Shown: piece by piece, positions 24,844 through 36,883 of the stretch
How the letters are laid out: the number at the start of each line of letters is the position of its first letter
Position numbering within the stretch: position 1 is the first letter of the stretch
Source: Breviolum minutum Mf 1.05b.01
Lineage: Eukaryota; Sar; Dinophyceae; Suessiales; Symbiodiniaceae
Reading direction: 5' to 3'
DNA: 64,000 nt
NCBI GenBank assembly: GCA_000507305.1
Contig: DF239806.1
Coordinates: 1 to 64,000, forward strand
Translations under genes and position numbers: made by a program
Notes under the pieces: generated by a model
What the model was told of the DNA's origin: nothing
Database searches by the model: none
What the model saw: only the letters and a program-made list of their open reading frames with translations

Positions 24844-25475
24844 CTTGCGCCTTCATTTTGTCTTGATGATGGACAGAGTCAGAAAAAAACATCATACAAA
24901 AACAAGGAGTCGAAATGGGAAGTCTTCAAGAAAAGAAAAGGATAAAAAAAATAACATCCAAACAATCGCCACTTAGATATGGTAAATTCAAGGAAAATCA
25001 GTCCATCGTGTTGTATCTATTTTTTTTGGTTCTTGACAGAACGATTGGAAGCCCCACAGTCTTCCACTGCATTCCCTCCAAAGCGTAGATCCGTAGATCC
25101 ATCTAATGCTAAAGAAAACAAGGCATACGAAGCTTGATATATTGGAAAGTATATTGACATTACCTAGTTGGTCGGTGAAAATCAAAGCCAGCTAAAACAA
25201 ACAATGATGCAAAATGATGGATCATGGGCCCCAACTAGTTACTACGTAAACTCATTTTCTGAATGTGCAAAAACTGCAGATCCAGGCGACAGTCACCTTC
25301 TTGGATCACCAACCTTATGAAAAACACATGGTACCCAACCACCATGATTGCATTTTGGCGCCCCAATATATCCCTAGGCTTCCAAACTCCTTGTTGTTTG
25401 GAAAATTTAGACCCACAAAACATATACCTACATCTCCCCCCTTCTCAGTGAGGAATTTGGAAGACTAGGGTATAT

Positions 25476-25582
25476 GGAGGTTTCCGAAAATGGTGGGTTT
25501 CCCCAACAACCATGGGTTTTCCCACTAAAAATGATCATTTTGGGGTGTTTGGGGGTACCATCATTTAAGGAAACACCCATAT
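25476..25582. mobile_element. M4 element
   Basis: GGAGGTTTCCGAAAATGGTG to CATCATTTAAGGAAACACCC. Confidence 0.88.
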
Positions 25583-25636
25583 AATTACAAAACAAACCTC
25601 TCCATCCAAACCCCTCTCACACCCATCCCCTCCCAC

Positions 25637-25705
25637 CTCGAGACTAGAAATGGCCGGCTCGCTGCTACTGGCACCCAGACACCGTAGACGAACGGCCAAC
25701 TGATC
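25637..25705 (-). CDS. 69-bp exon
   Basis: Bounded by CTCTCAG and GTGGGA; 23 codons, phase 0 at both ends, reading DQLAVRLRCLGASSSEPA then ISSLE. LRC-x-G resembles the FRC-x-x-x-G start of other second halves. Confidence 0.6.
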
Positions 25706-25815
25706 CTGAGAGAATTTGAAGCGAAGGAAGGTGAGTTGACGACGTGAAGAGGGGGTGGGTCACATCTCGGGGCTGTAGCATTCATTCATCAAAAAAAAGA
25801 AGAGATGATTTGTTC

Positions 25816-25915
25816 CAGGTGATTCAAAGTCCCCTTTTTATCCCCTATTTGGAGGTCACTTAACCTTCAAAAGGGTCACTTAACCATCCCAAAAAGGTCA
25901 CAAAGAATTGCCAGG
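25816..25915. mobile_element. M7 element, opposite orientation
   Basis: CCAGGTGATTCAAAG, ATTTGGAGGTCACTTAACC and CCATCCCAAAAAGGTCAC, ending GAATTGCCAGG. Confidence 0.75.
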
Positions 25916-26057
25916 TTTGTCGTGTTTTTCCCCCAAAAAAAAACATGTGGATGACATGTCGTCGTTTGATATAGGAGGGGCGGGGGTGTTTCCTTTTGGG
26001 GGGGACACGGGGCAGGGGTGATGATCTTTCTTAGCGGATAGGATCACGAAATGATCA

Positions 26058-26177
26058 TCCCTAAACATCCAAATAAACACCGAAACTGAGGTAAGTTCGG
26101 TGTTTTTTTGTTTATATCTTTAGGGTCCGGTCCAGTCATACAATTTCACCTCAATTTTCGGTGTTTATTTGGGATGT
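26058..26177. mobile_element. M5 element
   Basis: CTAAACATCCAAATAAACAC with CGAAACTGAGG mirrored by CCTCAATTTTCGGTG and TTTATTTGGGATG. Confidence 0.8.
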
Positions 26178-26343
26178 GTTTCGGGCATGCAAAAACCTCA
26201 AGAACATGAGGATTCTGCAGCATCGATGTGACTCCCGGACCCTCCTGTTTGGAAGTTGCGGTTTTCTTTGATAAAAAGCGACTCCCTGGTAGAGCTTCAC
26301 TTATGCCGGAAAACTAACATTGGAAATCATAGGAAATTCATTT

Positions 26344-26441
26344 CTAGTTGGTGGTTTCAACCCCTTTGAAAAATATTAGTCAAATTGGATCATTTCCCCA
26401 AATAGGGGTGAACATAAAAAATATTTGAAACCACCACCTAG
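26344..26441. mobile_element. M1 element inside a diverged M2 context
   Basis: Intact copy, CTAGTTGGTGG to CCACCACCTAG. AAAACTAACATTGGAAATC lies before it and TGTTAGTTTTTGGAGAG after it, so it may have inserted into an M2 copy. Confidence 0.88.
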
Positions 26442-27880
26442 ATTTTCACATGGGTGGAGTTGTCTTGTCATGTTAGTTTTTGGAGAGAATAAGTGTCATC
26501 AAATTCGCACCCTTGACAAAAAAGAATGAGATGCCCATCGACCACACAAACACAAACTCGGTCTGAATTTCTGTTGTGGCTAACATATATAGGTGAATCG
26601 TTCGAGGATTCTCCGCATGAAATTCGAGCTTAATCAGCTCTCAAAAAAGGAAACGAACTTTGTCTTTTTGGGGGATTTTGTTTCTAGTTTTAGTAACCTG
26701 TTTTTTTTGAAACCATATCTTTGCTACTTACTTGCCTTTGTTTTTGCCAATTGCATACCCAATTGCACATGATTTTAGTATTCCAGTAAGCCGTTAAGGA
26801 CAAACCTCCCATCCCACATGTTTTTATTCACAACAAAAACAAAAATTTACGCCATGCTTCTGCCACATAGCCTGGAGGACAATAAGCATAGCAATTCTCT
26901 CCATAACTCACATTCTCGCAGGTGTGCGACAATAAACTGGGCAAAACCCCACTGTTGCAGATCTCTGGCCTCGCGAATGACAATGAATAAGACCAGAAAT
27001 GAAGCTACAACTAGAAAATCCAAAGTTTGTTTGGGGAGTCAGTAGTTTGTCAAACGTCTCTCTCCCCCTGGATGTCTGAGCCCACTTTCTGGGTCACACG
27101 GCGGGAAGTCACATCATTTTGTGACAATCCCAATGGCACAGCGGCACCCAACAGAAAACTGAAAAGTAACCAAATCTAGCCGCGACATTGCGCACAAATA
27201 AAAGTGCAAAAGCAACAAAAGTACTGCGCACAACAGCAGACATGATACATGAGCTACTGCCAAATATGATAGAAGTCATCAAAATACTGCGGGCACGCAG
27301 AATGATACGACTTCTCCCCGAGCGATACGACTTAAACGGACCACTATATAGTAGTATAGTTGTGGTTTATGGGGCTTAACTGCTGCTGACCGTTTGGAAT
27401 TTTTTGGAGGTTTTGTTGGAAGAAAAAATGGATCTGTTTTCCCACCACAAAAAAAAACAAGAGCTTAAGCCTGGGATAGACATTTTGATTCTCTGCTTCA
27501 CCTCAGACACATACACACAAACTTTTCATGACGTCCAACCTGAATTTTGCTAGTTGAACGTTAGACCAGAAATAGAACTCTTAACAGCTAAACTGTTAGT
27601 AAAACATGATACATCTAGAGAGAGAAGTGTGCTATTTTGCCAACCTTCCAAATTCCTGAACAAAATCACCATCATTTGGATCCTCCGAATCTCCTACCAC
27701 TTCAACAACCACCATCTTTGAGTGCTTTTTGTTGGTTCGCCGTTTCCTTCCCAGGAAACGCTGGAACGATAACTCAAAGCCAGGATTTTGAAGGGGAAGA
27801 AATGGATGTCAATTTTGAAGGCGCCATAATAAATATGATGTTTCTAGCGAAAATTCATCGGATTTCGGGTACAACAACAC

Positions 27881-27960
27881 CTAGTTGGTGGTTTCAACCC
27901 CTTTGGGGAATCTTCCCTAAATAGGGGTGAAAATAAAAAATATTTGAAACCACCACCCAG
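27881..27960. mobile_element. M1 element with internal deletion
   Basis: Both ends intact; the GAAAAATATTAGTC segment is missing. Confidence 0.88.
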
Positions 27961-28463
27961 ACACCCATGTGTGTCTGTTTCTTTTTTCCCGGTGAGTCCA
28001 GGCCCTGCCTGCAAAAGGAACTATCGTCTCTTGCAGCTGTTCCATCCTGAGGGATTTTGGTGGTGAAGTTTTTTTTGTGCATCAAAAAACCGGGGCCGAA
28101 ACCAATCGAAACGGAACGTTTCCAAGCTCCGTTTCGGAAGAGGTGGAAAGGTGGAAAAAACCCTGTTGCGGGCTGAACCCGTGAACTGGGGGGGATAAAA
28201 ATTTGGTTGGGAGGGGTTTCACTTTGGGGGAAATGATGGGGAAGACATGACAAATGCCATTTTTGAAATGACATGACTCGATGACCTTGGGGATGGTTTT
28301 CGCCAGAAGTTTTTGGTGCGTTTCCTTAAGGCCCGAAGTTTTGCCAATCCGGTTGATGTCAATGTCGACTTGGACTTGTCACTTTCCCATGGGATTTCCC
28401 AGCAATGAAGTGTTTGTGGAGGACTGCATAAAGATGAGGGGGTCTCAAGAACCGAACCTATCC

Positions 28464-28494
28464 GATGATGATGATGATGATGATGATGATGATC

Positions 28495-28529
<35 letters not shown>

Positions 28530-28548
28530 CATGATGATGATGAGGAGG
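28464..28548. repeat. (GAT)n microsatellite
   Basis: About 28 GAT units with two GATC interruptions. Produces poly-Asp or poly-His in the frames crossing it; no gene evidence around it. Confidence 0.93.
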
Positions 28549-29380
28549 AGGAAGAGGAGGACGACAAGAAATTTTGTTATTGGTATCCAACCCAACCTCC
28601 TTGCTATCAAGCATCGCTTTCGCAGACGAAATTGGGTGTAGTTCCAACATAGCCTTCGATACATTGCTCCACACAACGCTCCTGAAAAATAGAACCAAAC
28701 TCACAACCCTGTTGACCCCCCACAAAATGGCTATAAAAGGGTACCACCAAAGCAAAATATCAAGACCACACAGTGAGTCTAGTAGAACATCTTGAAGATA
28801 TTTGATAAAGTGTCCAAAAATTCATGAACACTTTAGAGAATCTAACATGGCAATGAGAAAAATCCACCCTGTCCACCCGTGGCCAGCTGGTTCTATGTCT
28901 TTTTGTGGGGGAAATTGGGATTTTTTTTCACTCCCCAAGACTAAACATGGTGCACCTGAGGACCTGGGGGCCCCCTGGTTTCCAGGAGATGCCCAACTTG
29001 GAAATCATGAGGCCTTCAGGTTTCAAGATTGAAAACAACTTCCCCACATCGAAGTCGTCTTGACGCCGAGACAAAATCTGTTCTGGCACCAGAAACAACA
29101 AAGAGATGTTGTTAGGACAGTAGATCTGTCGTCATTGTCAATGTTCTCTGTCCAAAAAATCATATCTGCGAAGAGATCTCAACAAAAAAAACACCAAAGA
29201 ATATATAAATGATCTACCTCAACTTCCATCCACATCTCCCCCCACCAAAAAGAAAACATCTCCAACATTTTCATTATTTTCTCCCCCCCAAAAAAACAGG
29301 TCCCCACCAACCTTTGGGTGGGGATTCCAACCTCCACCCGGAAAAACCCGGTGGACTCCATCCGTCCTTGAAGGTGATAC

Positions 29381-29482
29381 TGCTGCAATTATTGCTGGCC
29401 CTGTCTGATGCTAATGGCAAACCATCTGTACAAGGTCGTGCGGTACAACTCGGCATGTCACCCACCAACTGCACCGTGCTAC
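29381..29482 (-). CDS. Exon, cysteine-rich module second half
   Basis: Bounded by CGCCAG and GTATCA, phase-1 entry. Reads STVQLVGDMPSCTARPCT, then DGLPLASDRASNNCS. First recognised module exon on the far side of the 16.1-kb element. Confidence 0.72.
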
Positions 29483-29920
29483 CTGGCGGCGTTTCGGCGG
29501 CTTTTCTGCTGTCGTCGGGTTGCTTGAAAGGAGGATCCGGTTGTTGATCCAAAGGCGCAAAACCCGGATCGAAGTTTTTGGGACACCGACAACCTTTTTT
29601 TTTTTAAGATTCAAAAAACGCACTTAGTGTTTTGATCGGTTTTTGGTTGGGATTTATTTTTTTTAAAATTCGCCCTTACCATGTAAGGGAGGGATATAAT
29701 TTTTGACAGCTAACCAGGTCAGGTAGGGCAACTCTTCTTCAAAACATTCATCAACCTTTCATCATGGGAATCTAAGGGCACAATGCCCTTAACCCCCGCA
29801 GGAAGGAAGGTCTGAGATTCAGGCCGTATCCTAGGGGATGATAGTGGAATCCGCCTCTTTTCAAGTGGCAGAAAGGAGGTTGACTTACTCTGAAAAAAAA
29901 TCCTATTGAACATAGATCCG

Positions 29921-30030
29921 GGCTTTCCTAAAATGGTGGGTTTCCCCAACAACTCATTGGTTTCCCCTACTAAACGTGATCATTTTTGGGGTGCTTTTTT
30001 GGGGCTACCATCATTTAAGGAAACACCCAG
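29921..30030. mobile_element. M4 element, 58 bp outside the 16.1-kb element
   Basis: GGCTTTCCTAAAATGGTGGG to CATCATTTAAGGAAACACCC. Confidence 0.9.
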
Positions 30031-30088
30031 ATACCAACAACGACATCCCATTAGGTGGTTCTTTTTTTCCCAACCCATCGATTTCAAT

Positions 30089-30125
30089 GTGATAGGGGGT
30101 CCTACGGTAGAGGTCTGAGGGTATA
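30089..30125 (+). repeat. Left terminal inverted repeat
   Basis: Begins GTGATAGGGGGTCC and pairs with 46154-46190 on the other strand (30 of 37 positions). Weaker similarity, around GGTTT and TCAA, may continue about 25 bp further inward. Confidence 0.82.
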
Positions 30126-30138
30126 CCCCTGGGAGGGT

Positions 30139-30269
30139 TTCTCTCAATAAAGTCTAATTGAGGCATGGTTTCCCTAAAGTATTATTTGACCACCCTGCCT
30201 GAAATTCTCTCAAAAAGCCTAATTGAGACATGGGTTCCCTGAAGTAGTATTTGACCCCCCTTCACTGAA
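30139..30269. repeat. Subterminal tandem repeat, two 66-bp units
   Basis: Two similar units lie directly inside the left terminal repeat. Each contains CTCTCAA, AAAG or AAGCC, CTAATTGAG, a CATGG-TTCCCT block and ATTTGACC, about 66 bp apart. Repeated subterminal motifs are common in DNA transposons and can bind the transposase; that role is inferred here. Confidence 0.6.
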
Positions 30270-30361
30270 CTGATACGCAATTTTCCTTTTGGAAGCGCAT
30301 CAGATCAACTTATCATTTTGATAAGCGCCGGCACCAATTCAACTTGATTTTTCTCAACACA

Positions 30362-33300
30362 TCATTTTTTTGATAGTCGAGTTTGCAATTGCTCCAATGC
30401 CTCCTCAATCTGCTTTGCAGTGGGTGGCTCGTATTTCTCATCATATTCTTCATCTCCGTACCAATAAGAATGATAGGTTTTAGAGATGAAATCAAAAACA
30501 GCTGAAACTGCTTTCACTTTGCTCTTCATCTCTTTCAAGGGATCCTTGTTGTTATAATATCGTTGAGTCCGAGTACGTTGTGCATGTCCCATTCCTTATG
30601 CTTGCAGGGGCCAAGGATGACTTTCACTTAAAGAGATTCCCCCTAAAGTCAAAAAAACAAAAGGAAAAAACTTGGAGACATTAAACTGCCTCAATCCTAG
30701 AATCGTTCCTGCTGAACAAATTCCACACCAACCCTCTCATTCTGGGGCTGCCATTTGAAATAGCAGTGCGAGACCAAAGGGAAGTACTGCAAAAACTCGG
30801 GTGGGGCTTTCACATTCCGACGGCCAAGTTCCTTTTCAATATCGTCCACCTTGATTTTTTTCTTTGGTGGTTCCTCATCAGCACCACCATCGCCAGGCCG
30901 TTTCTTAGAACCAGATGCAGGGTTCCCCTCCTCAGCCTTTCGTTTCCCCTCCTCAACCCTTTGTTTAACTCTTTCTTTCATTGTTTTGGTTGCAAGTTCA
31001 TCAACAGCACTTTTACGCATTTTGTCAAATTGTTGTGCCTCAGACGTATCAAGCATAGATGTCAATTTCAAAAGAAGGTCAGGACTTTCCTCACGTGTGA
31101 CAACTCGTCTTTTCATAATACTGGCAACCATAAAATCATGTTCCTCTTTGGATACATTTGGAAACAATGAAGTGATGAGGGCCTCAGCCAATTGCAACTT
31201 CCCCTTTGCTGAAGTTTCAATCTCCAGCTCTGTCATGATATTGTTCAATTGGGGCACTGTAAGGTAATGTCCCTTTTTGAGGGAGGATTCCACAATTGGT
31301 TCGGGTGGTCCTGTGATTTCAAGTGCCATCGGAATCTGGCCAAGGGTAGGTGGAATACATGCAGGTGGAACCACTTGTGCTGGGATATGTTTCCATGGGC
31401 ACGTCTTCCCCAAAGAGTAGTTGAAAATCCACTTGGGATAGTGTGAACGTTCGGGCTCAAGGATCAAGTAGTCCTGCTATGAAAGGATGTTTCAATGGTT
31501 CGTCATCATTCAGACGGATCCAAAGTATATAAACAAACCCAACAAGTTATAGCTATAACATTTGATTGTCATGGTAGAACATTGTTGAACATACCCATAC
31601 AATACAGCGTGCATTAAAATCCGGCCTCAACTCTTTTCACAGGGATTGTGATGCATCCATACGTCATGAACCCAAAGCATAGGTGGTACTCCTTTGTGTT
31701 CTCATTGACGTAGAAAAGACCCCGGTGGAACATACATCCTGTTCAGGAACCCAAAAGTCAAATTCATGTTTGAAGGGTCCTGGTATACATAATATTCATG
31801 ATTCATAATATACATGCATGTAAGACACATCAAACAAACGGTAAAATCGAAGATTCTATTATATATTGAATAATAAAAACCAAATCTATTTTTATCTATT
31901 TTTGATATGTATATTGAATATATATATATATATAATATATATATATAAATGTTACTGAAAGATTCCATATAATAAATTAGGAAACGATGGATGATTGGAT
32001 ATATCTCACCATTTTGAAAGTTTTGTTGACATACTGGCCTGTCCAGCATTGCCCCAAACGAGCAAAATCATTCGAAGCTTCCTGCAGCACAAAACAACTC
32101 GCAGCTGCTGCGACACGGTTGCTGTAGAAGCCTGCTTTGCGAAATCTGCCTACCAATGCAGAAGGCCTGGGGAAATCTTTGGATAAGGATGTCTGATGAT
32201 AGTTGAACAAACCAAGACTGGTAACGTCATCGTCTTTGAAGCCTTCCTCAAAAAGTTGTCTGAAGTCTTCCATGGTGGGAAGAATCTGGTTAAGACCACA
32301 ATGTTGAGAATACGGGCTCGACAACAGGTAGAAGAATTTCGTAAAGAGATTGTATTTTTTCGCTTTCGATGATTTGACCGAATCTTTCAAGTGGTTGAAC
32401 ACACTTTCCAGAGCATCTTTGGTGGTTCCTGGGCCACCGAACATACTGAAGACAAGTTCTCTTAACACTTCGTCCTTCCATGAAAACTGTTTGGGGATAC
32501 CCATCATGAAGATTTCCCTCACCAATTGAGAATCGCAAGTTCCCAGATCATTCCGCAATTGCTCCAATCTCGTGTTGCGAGGCCATGACTTTGCAATCAG
32601 GTCTTCGAGCTTGATGATGCTAGTAGCAAGCCTAGAACAAAGCATTTGGGTTCGGTGGCGGTCTGATTCAGATGTTGCATACAGCCCAGCAAGTGCATAA
32701 GGAAAACTCAAGGTCCAAAATGATTGGCTCCATGCACGATTTGCAGATAGCTCAACTATGAATCCAAAAAATTGTTCTAAGAGCTTCGTGTCATCTTGCA
32801 CTCTGGGGTCAGTTCTCAGCAAAGTCCCTTTTGGATTTGAAGGTTGGGGCAACAAACCAAGGAGTTCAATCACATTCCCATCATTGACCAAGTGCAATGT
32901 CTCTGTAATGGTTCGATGGTAACTTCCTGCTGCTCGATCCCCATGCCAGTAAAGCACTGATGTTTGACCATCTTTATGACACTTCAAATCTCTTGCATAC
33001 TCAGCATGTAAAGGGCCAAGAACATGGACAATGATTCTCAACTGCTTTTGAAGAATTGGGTCTTGCAATAATGATGCAGCAAAGCGTGCATTGTTACTGT
33101 AAGACTCACGGAGAAGGTTGAAAGCTTCTTTGGTTTGCGGGTCAAGGGTCCACTTTGTCAGCACCATCACCATCAGGCCCCTGGCCGGCAGGATAAAAAA
33201 AAGGTGGTGGCTATGCCATTGCAATGACAATGACTCATGTTATTTACTATAAATGAAAAGTATTGAATGAAAACCAGTGAGCAAAGTTAAGTTAACAGGA

Positions 33301-35659
33301 AAAAACCACATGTCAAAAACATTACATGGTTTTGATTTTCATGTTCCAAGTAAGTTTCAATCAACTTGCCTCTTCATCATCATTATCACCATCATCATCA
33401 GAAGCCATGTTACCCAACTGGGTTTGTGCAAACTTGGTGGTTTCCCTCAAAATAGTCCATGCCCCATCAAGCATTTTGTAAGAGTCGCAAACTCCAAACC
33501 AAGACTTGTTCTTGGCCTGTTCAGGGGGAATTGTCTAAAGTCTTAACGTTTACAAGGAATATGAATCATACTCTCAATTATATGATATGTCATCCTTGTT
33601 TCAACAACACGTTTTGAAAATGCAGCTGGGGAAAACAAAAATTTCAACATGAATAGTGAAACAGAACCCCAGTCCTTCTTCAGCCTATTTGAAATACCAG
33701 GAGAGTCTAGCCACTGCTCAGCAGTCAAAATGCATTCTGTTTCAGGTCGCCTTTGATCAAACGCATACCCTGGGAGAAAGCTATCAAACCACTCATCATC
33801 TTTCCCAGCAAGTAAGAGGGAGGCTGCTTGTTCAGTGGTAAAATGATTTCTCCCACTAGTGTACGGCCCAGATCCAAAAGCGCAAATCAACGTGAGTTTC
33901 AATGTAGCACCCCGTAGCCCACAAGCATCAATTGCTCTCCCATAGTCACCCCATTGTTGATGACATGCATCAGGGAGAGCTACTCCCCGGATGCCCAAAG
34001 CAATTAACAGGTTGAAGCATTTAAATCCAACAGCCTCCTCATCTGCCACCTAACTTTTGCATAAAAGTAACTTGTTCTCTACGGGCTCTGTATTATTATC
34101 AATCAAACTTTAAGATGGAATCACAATTTCTTTCAAAAGAATTCTGACCATGTACATTTGTTTCCCAGTAAAACATACTAGCTATATATATGTAAACCCG
34201 GTTGAACGTTCAAAAAAAAATACAAATGAATCAAATCAGTCACTTGGAATCTGATCTTACTTGATTAAACAAAGCACCTGTCCCAAACAAAAAGTGACTA
34301 AGCTGATGTAAGTGGCCATTGTCAACAGTGGTCTATCAACCAATGGATCCAACCGATTCACTCCCTCAAGAGTGCTGGAACCACGCTGCAGCCAAGGTTT
34401 CTTCAGGATCCAATGATGCAGGCGGTGACCAGTCAGCAAGTGCAGGGAGTGGTTCATGCCAAGAAGTAGCACCTGGAACTTCAGTGGACATGGATGGTAA
34501 CTTTATGTTTTTATGAGCTCTTTCCTCCTGCGTTGAAAGTTGAATTCTGACTGAATATTGGTAACTTTATGTTTTTATGAGCTCTTTCCTCCTGCATTGA
34601 AAGTTGTTTTCTGACTTGATATCAGACTGGACTTGTGTTCTAAGTTGACATCACAAGCATTCTGAACCCCATCAATGGTGCCAAGGCACATACACAGCAT
34701 TGCTGATCTTCCTGACTTGATTCCTGTCTGACAAGTGGTCAGCTTGACTTGATCTACGATGCAGAATACTACTTACTAAGTCTAGCGAGTGGGAATGTCT
34801 GACTTACTTAAGAAATTCATGACTGCAATCATTTTTGGACATGGAACTTCCTTTACTACGAGTCATGACTATTTTTCTTTTGCAAAAAACATGGGTTGAA
34901 GGTCATATTGAAGAAACCTTTCCTACAGGCAAATGAAAAGATATGATAATTTGCAAAAAGGAAAAAAGAAGTCTCATGAATCACTCACAGTACCCTCGGA
35001 TCCTGAATAGCCTTGCTTCTGGGTCATCTCTGGCAAGAGCAAATGGGTCTAAGGCCTTGGGGATGGCAAACAGTGGCTTTGAAGGACAGTCTGTGGTCTG
35101 GTGGGTGAGTCAAAGTTCCAGTTGGAGATGATTTTTTGGATACAACAATAAACAAACTTGTTGATCATACCACTCCACCAACAGTAACAATCCTGTAGGC
35201 CCTCCCATGCAACGATGTTGATTTATTTTGGCTCCTTGACACGTGAAGTGCTCATGCAAAGTCTTCAGTCAGGCAGCCACAAGGCTTGAATCGTGTAACT
35301 TGAGACTCTGAGTGATGGTGGCACTCACTATGTATTAAACTCTCAACATCTTTTTAGACTCGAGCTTGTGGTAATTCATTCAAATGTGAACTGTTCATAA
35401 TGCCTCCTTAGTCAACACGATAGTACAGCAGGAAGGAAGATGCTGTTGCAAGGTGATCCATTTCTAAAGACTCAAATACAGAAGCAAACACATGTCTATA
35501 TATATATATATAAAACAGTTTATGTTTTAGTTTGAAAACGTATCTGGTTGGTTGAAAAATGATCACCGGCACAGCACTAGTATCACACCAGGCAGCAACA
35601 ACGTGACCAACCGTTGCGTCCCACCAGAGAGAAGCCGTCAAAAGCAAAGTAAGTGACAC
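30362..35659 (-). CDS. Gene E: about 960-aa protein with nuclear-localisation-like segment, candidate mobility protein
   Basis: Exons: 35659-35625 (weak), 35097-34989, 34472-34393 (GC donor assumed), 34049-33606, 33534-33434, 33180-32010, 31473-30729 and 30594-30362; from 35097 they sum to 2883 nt in one frame. The start is not found. Residues about 64-211 include LPDACHQQWGDYGRAIDACG, with D-x-x-H, then GPYTSGRNHFTTEQAASLL. The 390-residue exon is mostly helical, with FSMFGGPGTTKDALESVF and KAKKYNLFTKFFYLLSSPY. The next exon has a Lys/Glu-rich helix and two basic clusters (GSKKRPGDGG, then EEPPKKKIKVDD), a bipartite nuclear-localisation-like pattern. The last exon (MGHAQRTRTQRYY to EALEQLQTRLSKK) could be a separate 76-aa gene starting at 30592. 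No family is recognised with confidence. Its position at the end opposite the methyltransferase and its size make it the best transposase candidate. Confidence 0.6.
31500..32009 (-). other. AT-rich intron of gene E
   Basis: The 536-bp intron between the 390-residue exon (donor GTGAGA at 32009) and the exon starting DYLILEPERSHYP. Contains TA-rich tracts near 31910-31950. No open frame of interest. Confidence 0.55.
34500..34985. other. No gene seen inside element (intergenic or intron)
   Basis: Stretch between candidate gene E exons. It holds two near-identical copies of a phrase around TGGTAACTTTATGTTTTTATGAGCTCTTTCCTCC at about 34493 and 34558, a local duplication. No coding exon recognised. 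Confidence 0.4.
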
Positions 35660-35890
35660 CTGTTAACAATTAGAATTTTACATGTTGATTCAGAACACAT
35701 CACAAACTTTCTCAAGTACTTCAATAATTTTGATTCTTCTCCACCAAGTGTTGTTTGATCATTGCTACTTTGATGATGGTCATTTTCTCACCGTAGAAGG
35801 CAATTTCACTACAGCTATGATAAGAACCCAGCTTCTACTTAGTCACAGGGAAAAACATGCCAAGTGCCAAGTGTGATTCCATCTCATTCA

Positions 35891-36370
35891 TTATGGGGGC
35901 AGCCCTCGCCCCCTACCCTTTCCTTTTTTGGGAAGAGCTTCAGAACCAGGACCCTTAGCCTTAGGTTCAAAAAATTCTTGAATGAAAGCCTTTGGTTCAG
36001 GGGCTTTTGGCTCAGGGGCTTTTGGCTCAGCCTTTGGCTCGGGAGCCTTTGGCTCGGCCTTTGGCTCGGGAGCCTTTGGCTCAGCCTTTGGCTCCGGAGC
36101 CTTTGGCTCAGCCTTTGGCTCTGGAGCCTTTGGCTCAGCCTTTGGCCCAGGAGCCTTCGGCTCAGGATCCGTTTCTCGGGCCTCTGGAGCAATTTCTGGT
36201 GGATTCGCCTTTGCCTCAGGAATCAATCCCAATGCTGGTGGCAAAGCTGCAGCTGCAGGCAACTTTGGAGCTGGTGGTGGCTCATACCTGAGTATCCAAG
36301 AAGCGACGATAATTATCTTAGACTTAGACTCACTTTTGTTTGGGGTCCTATCACATATTTTGAATAAAAC
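35891..36370 (-). CDS. Gene D: Pro/Lys/Ala/Glu repeat protein, terminal exon
   Basis: An open frame runs from about 36370 to TAA at 35891. It starts with a Ser/Lys segment (PNKSESKSKIIIVASWIL) and YEPPPAPKLP, followed by tandem 9-residue units AEPKAPEPK (27-bp DNA period, about five copies between 36170 and 35985). It ends FEPKAKGPGSEALPKKGKG plus RGRGLPP. No start codon or upstream exon is clear; an AG at about 36346 or 36287 may be the acceptor. The composition (alternating Pro, Lys, Glu and Ala) suggests an extended, possibly DNA- or RNA-associated linker. It could also be the last exon of gene C if C's TAG is skipped. Confidence 0.5.
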   Translation of the reverse strand, partial: VLFKICDRTPNKSESKSKIIIVASWILRYEPPPAPKLPAAAALPPALGLIPEAKANPPEIAPEARETDPEPKAPGPKAEPKAPEPKAEPKAPEPKAEPKAPEPKAEPKAPEPKAEPKAPEPKAPEPKAFIQEFFEPKAKGPGSEALPKKGKGRGRGLPP

Positions 36371-36883
36371 TGATTGTAAATCATTATTTTATTATATGTG
36401 ATACTACATTGTCACATTGTCATGGTGGGTAGTGGTGGTAGGGGAAGGTCAGGGCTGAGAAAAGCAACATCAGTCTTTTTCAGAAGTGCTCATGTTGGCT
36501 CTTGGTCTAAGAAACTCGTGCTTGTAATTGCAAGCTCTATGTAGCTTACAGCAGTAACTAAATAATTTCCAGGATTTCCCAGTGATTCAGAATGTCTAAT
36601 GTGACTGACATTGACCTGAGCCTCCATTGAGTCATATTGACCAATTTCAGAATGCTTGTGCATTCAAATGGCTGCCCAGTCAGTTCCTGAAACAATGAGT
36701 ATCACTGGGAAGTTTTCGGCTGAATGCTGCGCACAAGTTCAAATACAACATGTTTTTTTCTCATATATATATAATATGTTGTTACTTTGGATGATTCAGT
36801 GAACTAAGACTAGTGACTGAACAACTAGAACAACAATACATGCTGTGGCAGCAGTATGGACCGGCTAGCCCTCCTTTACACAC

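Larger units (their letters stand above)
25920..29380. other. No exon recognised
   Basis: Holds M5 and M1 copies and the (GAT)n tract. A plus-strand frame at 27188-27379 and others are short and unsupported. Confidence 0.45.

Noticed and set aside
28281-28755. Poly-Asp (plus) and poly-His (minus) frames
   Set aside because: Produced by the GAT microsatellite; flanking sequence shows no exon borders.
34319-34516. Plus-strand Ser/Gly-rich frame with GTAACT donor
   Set aside because: The minus frame reads ATSWHEPLPALADWSPPA with a phase matching the upstream exon of gene E, which fits the single-strand organisation of the element.
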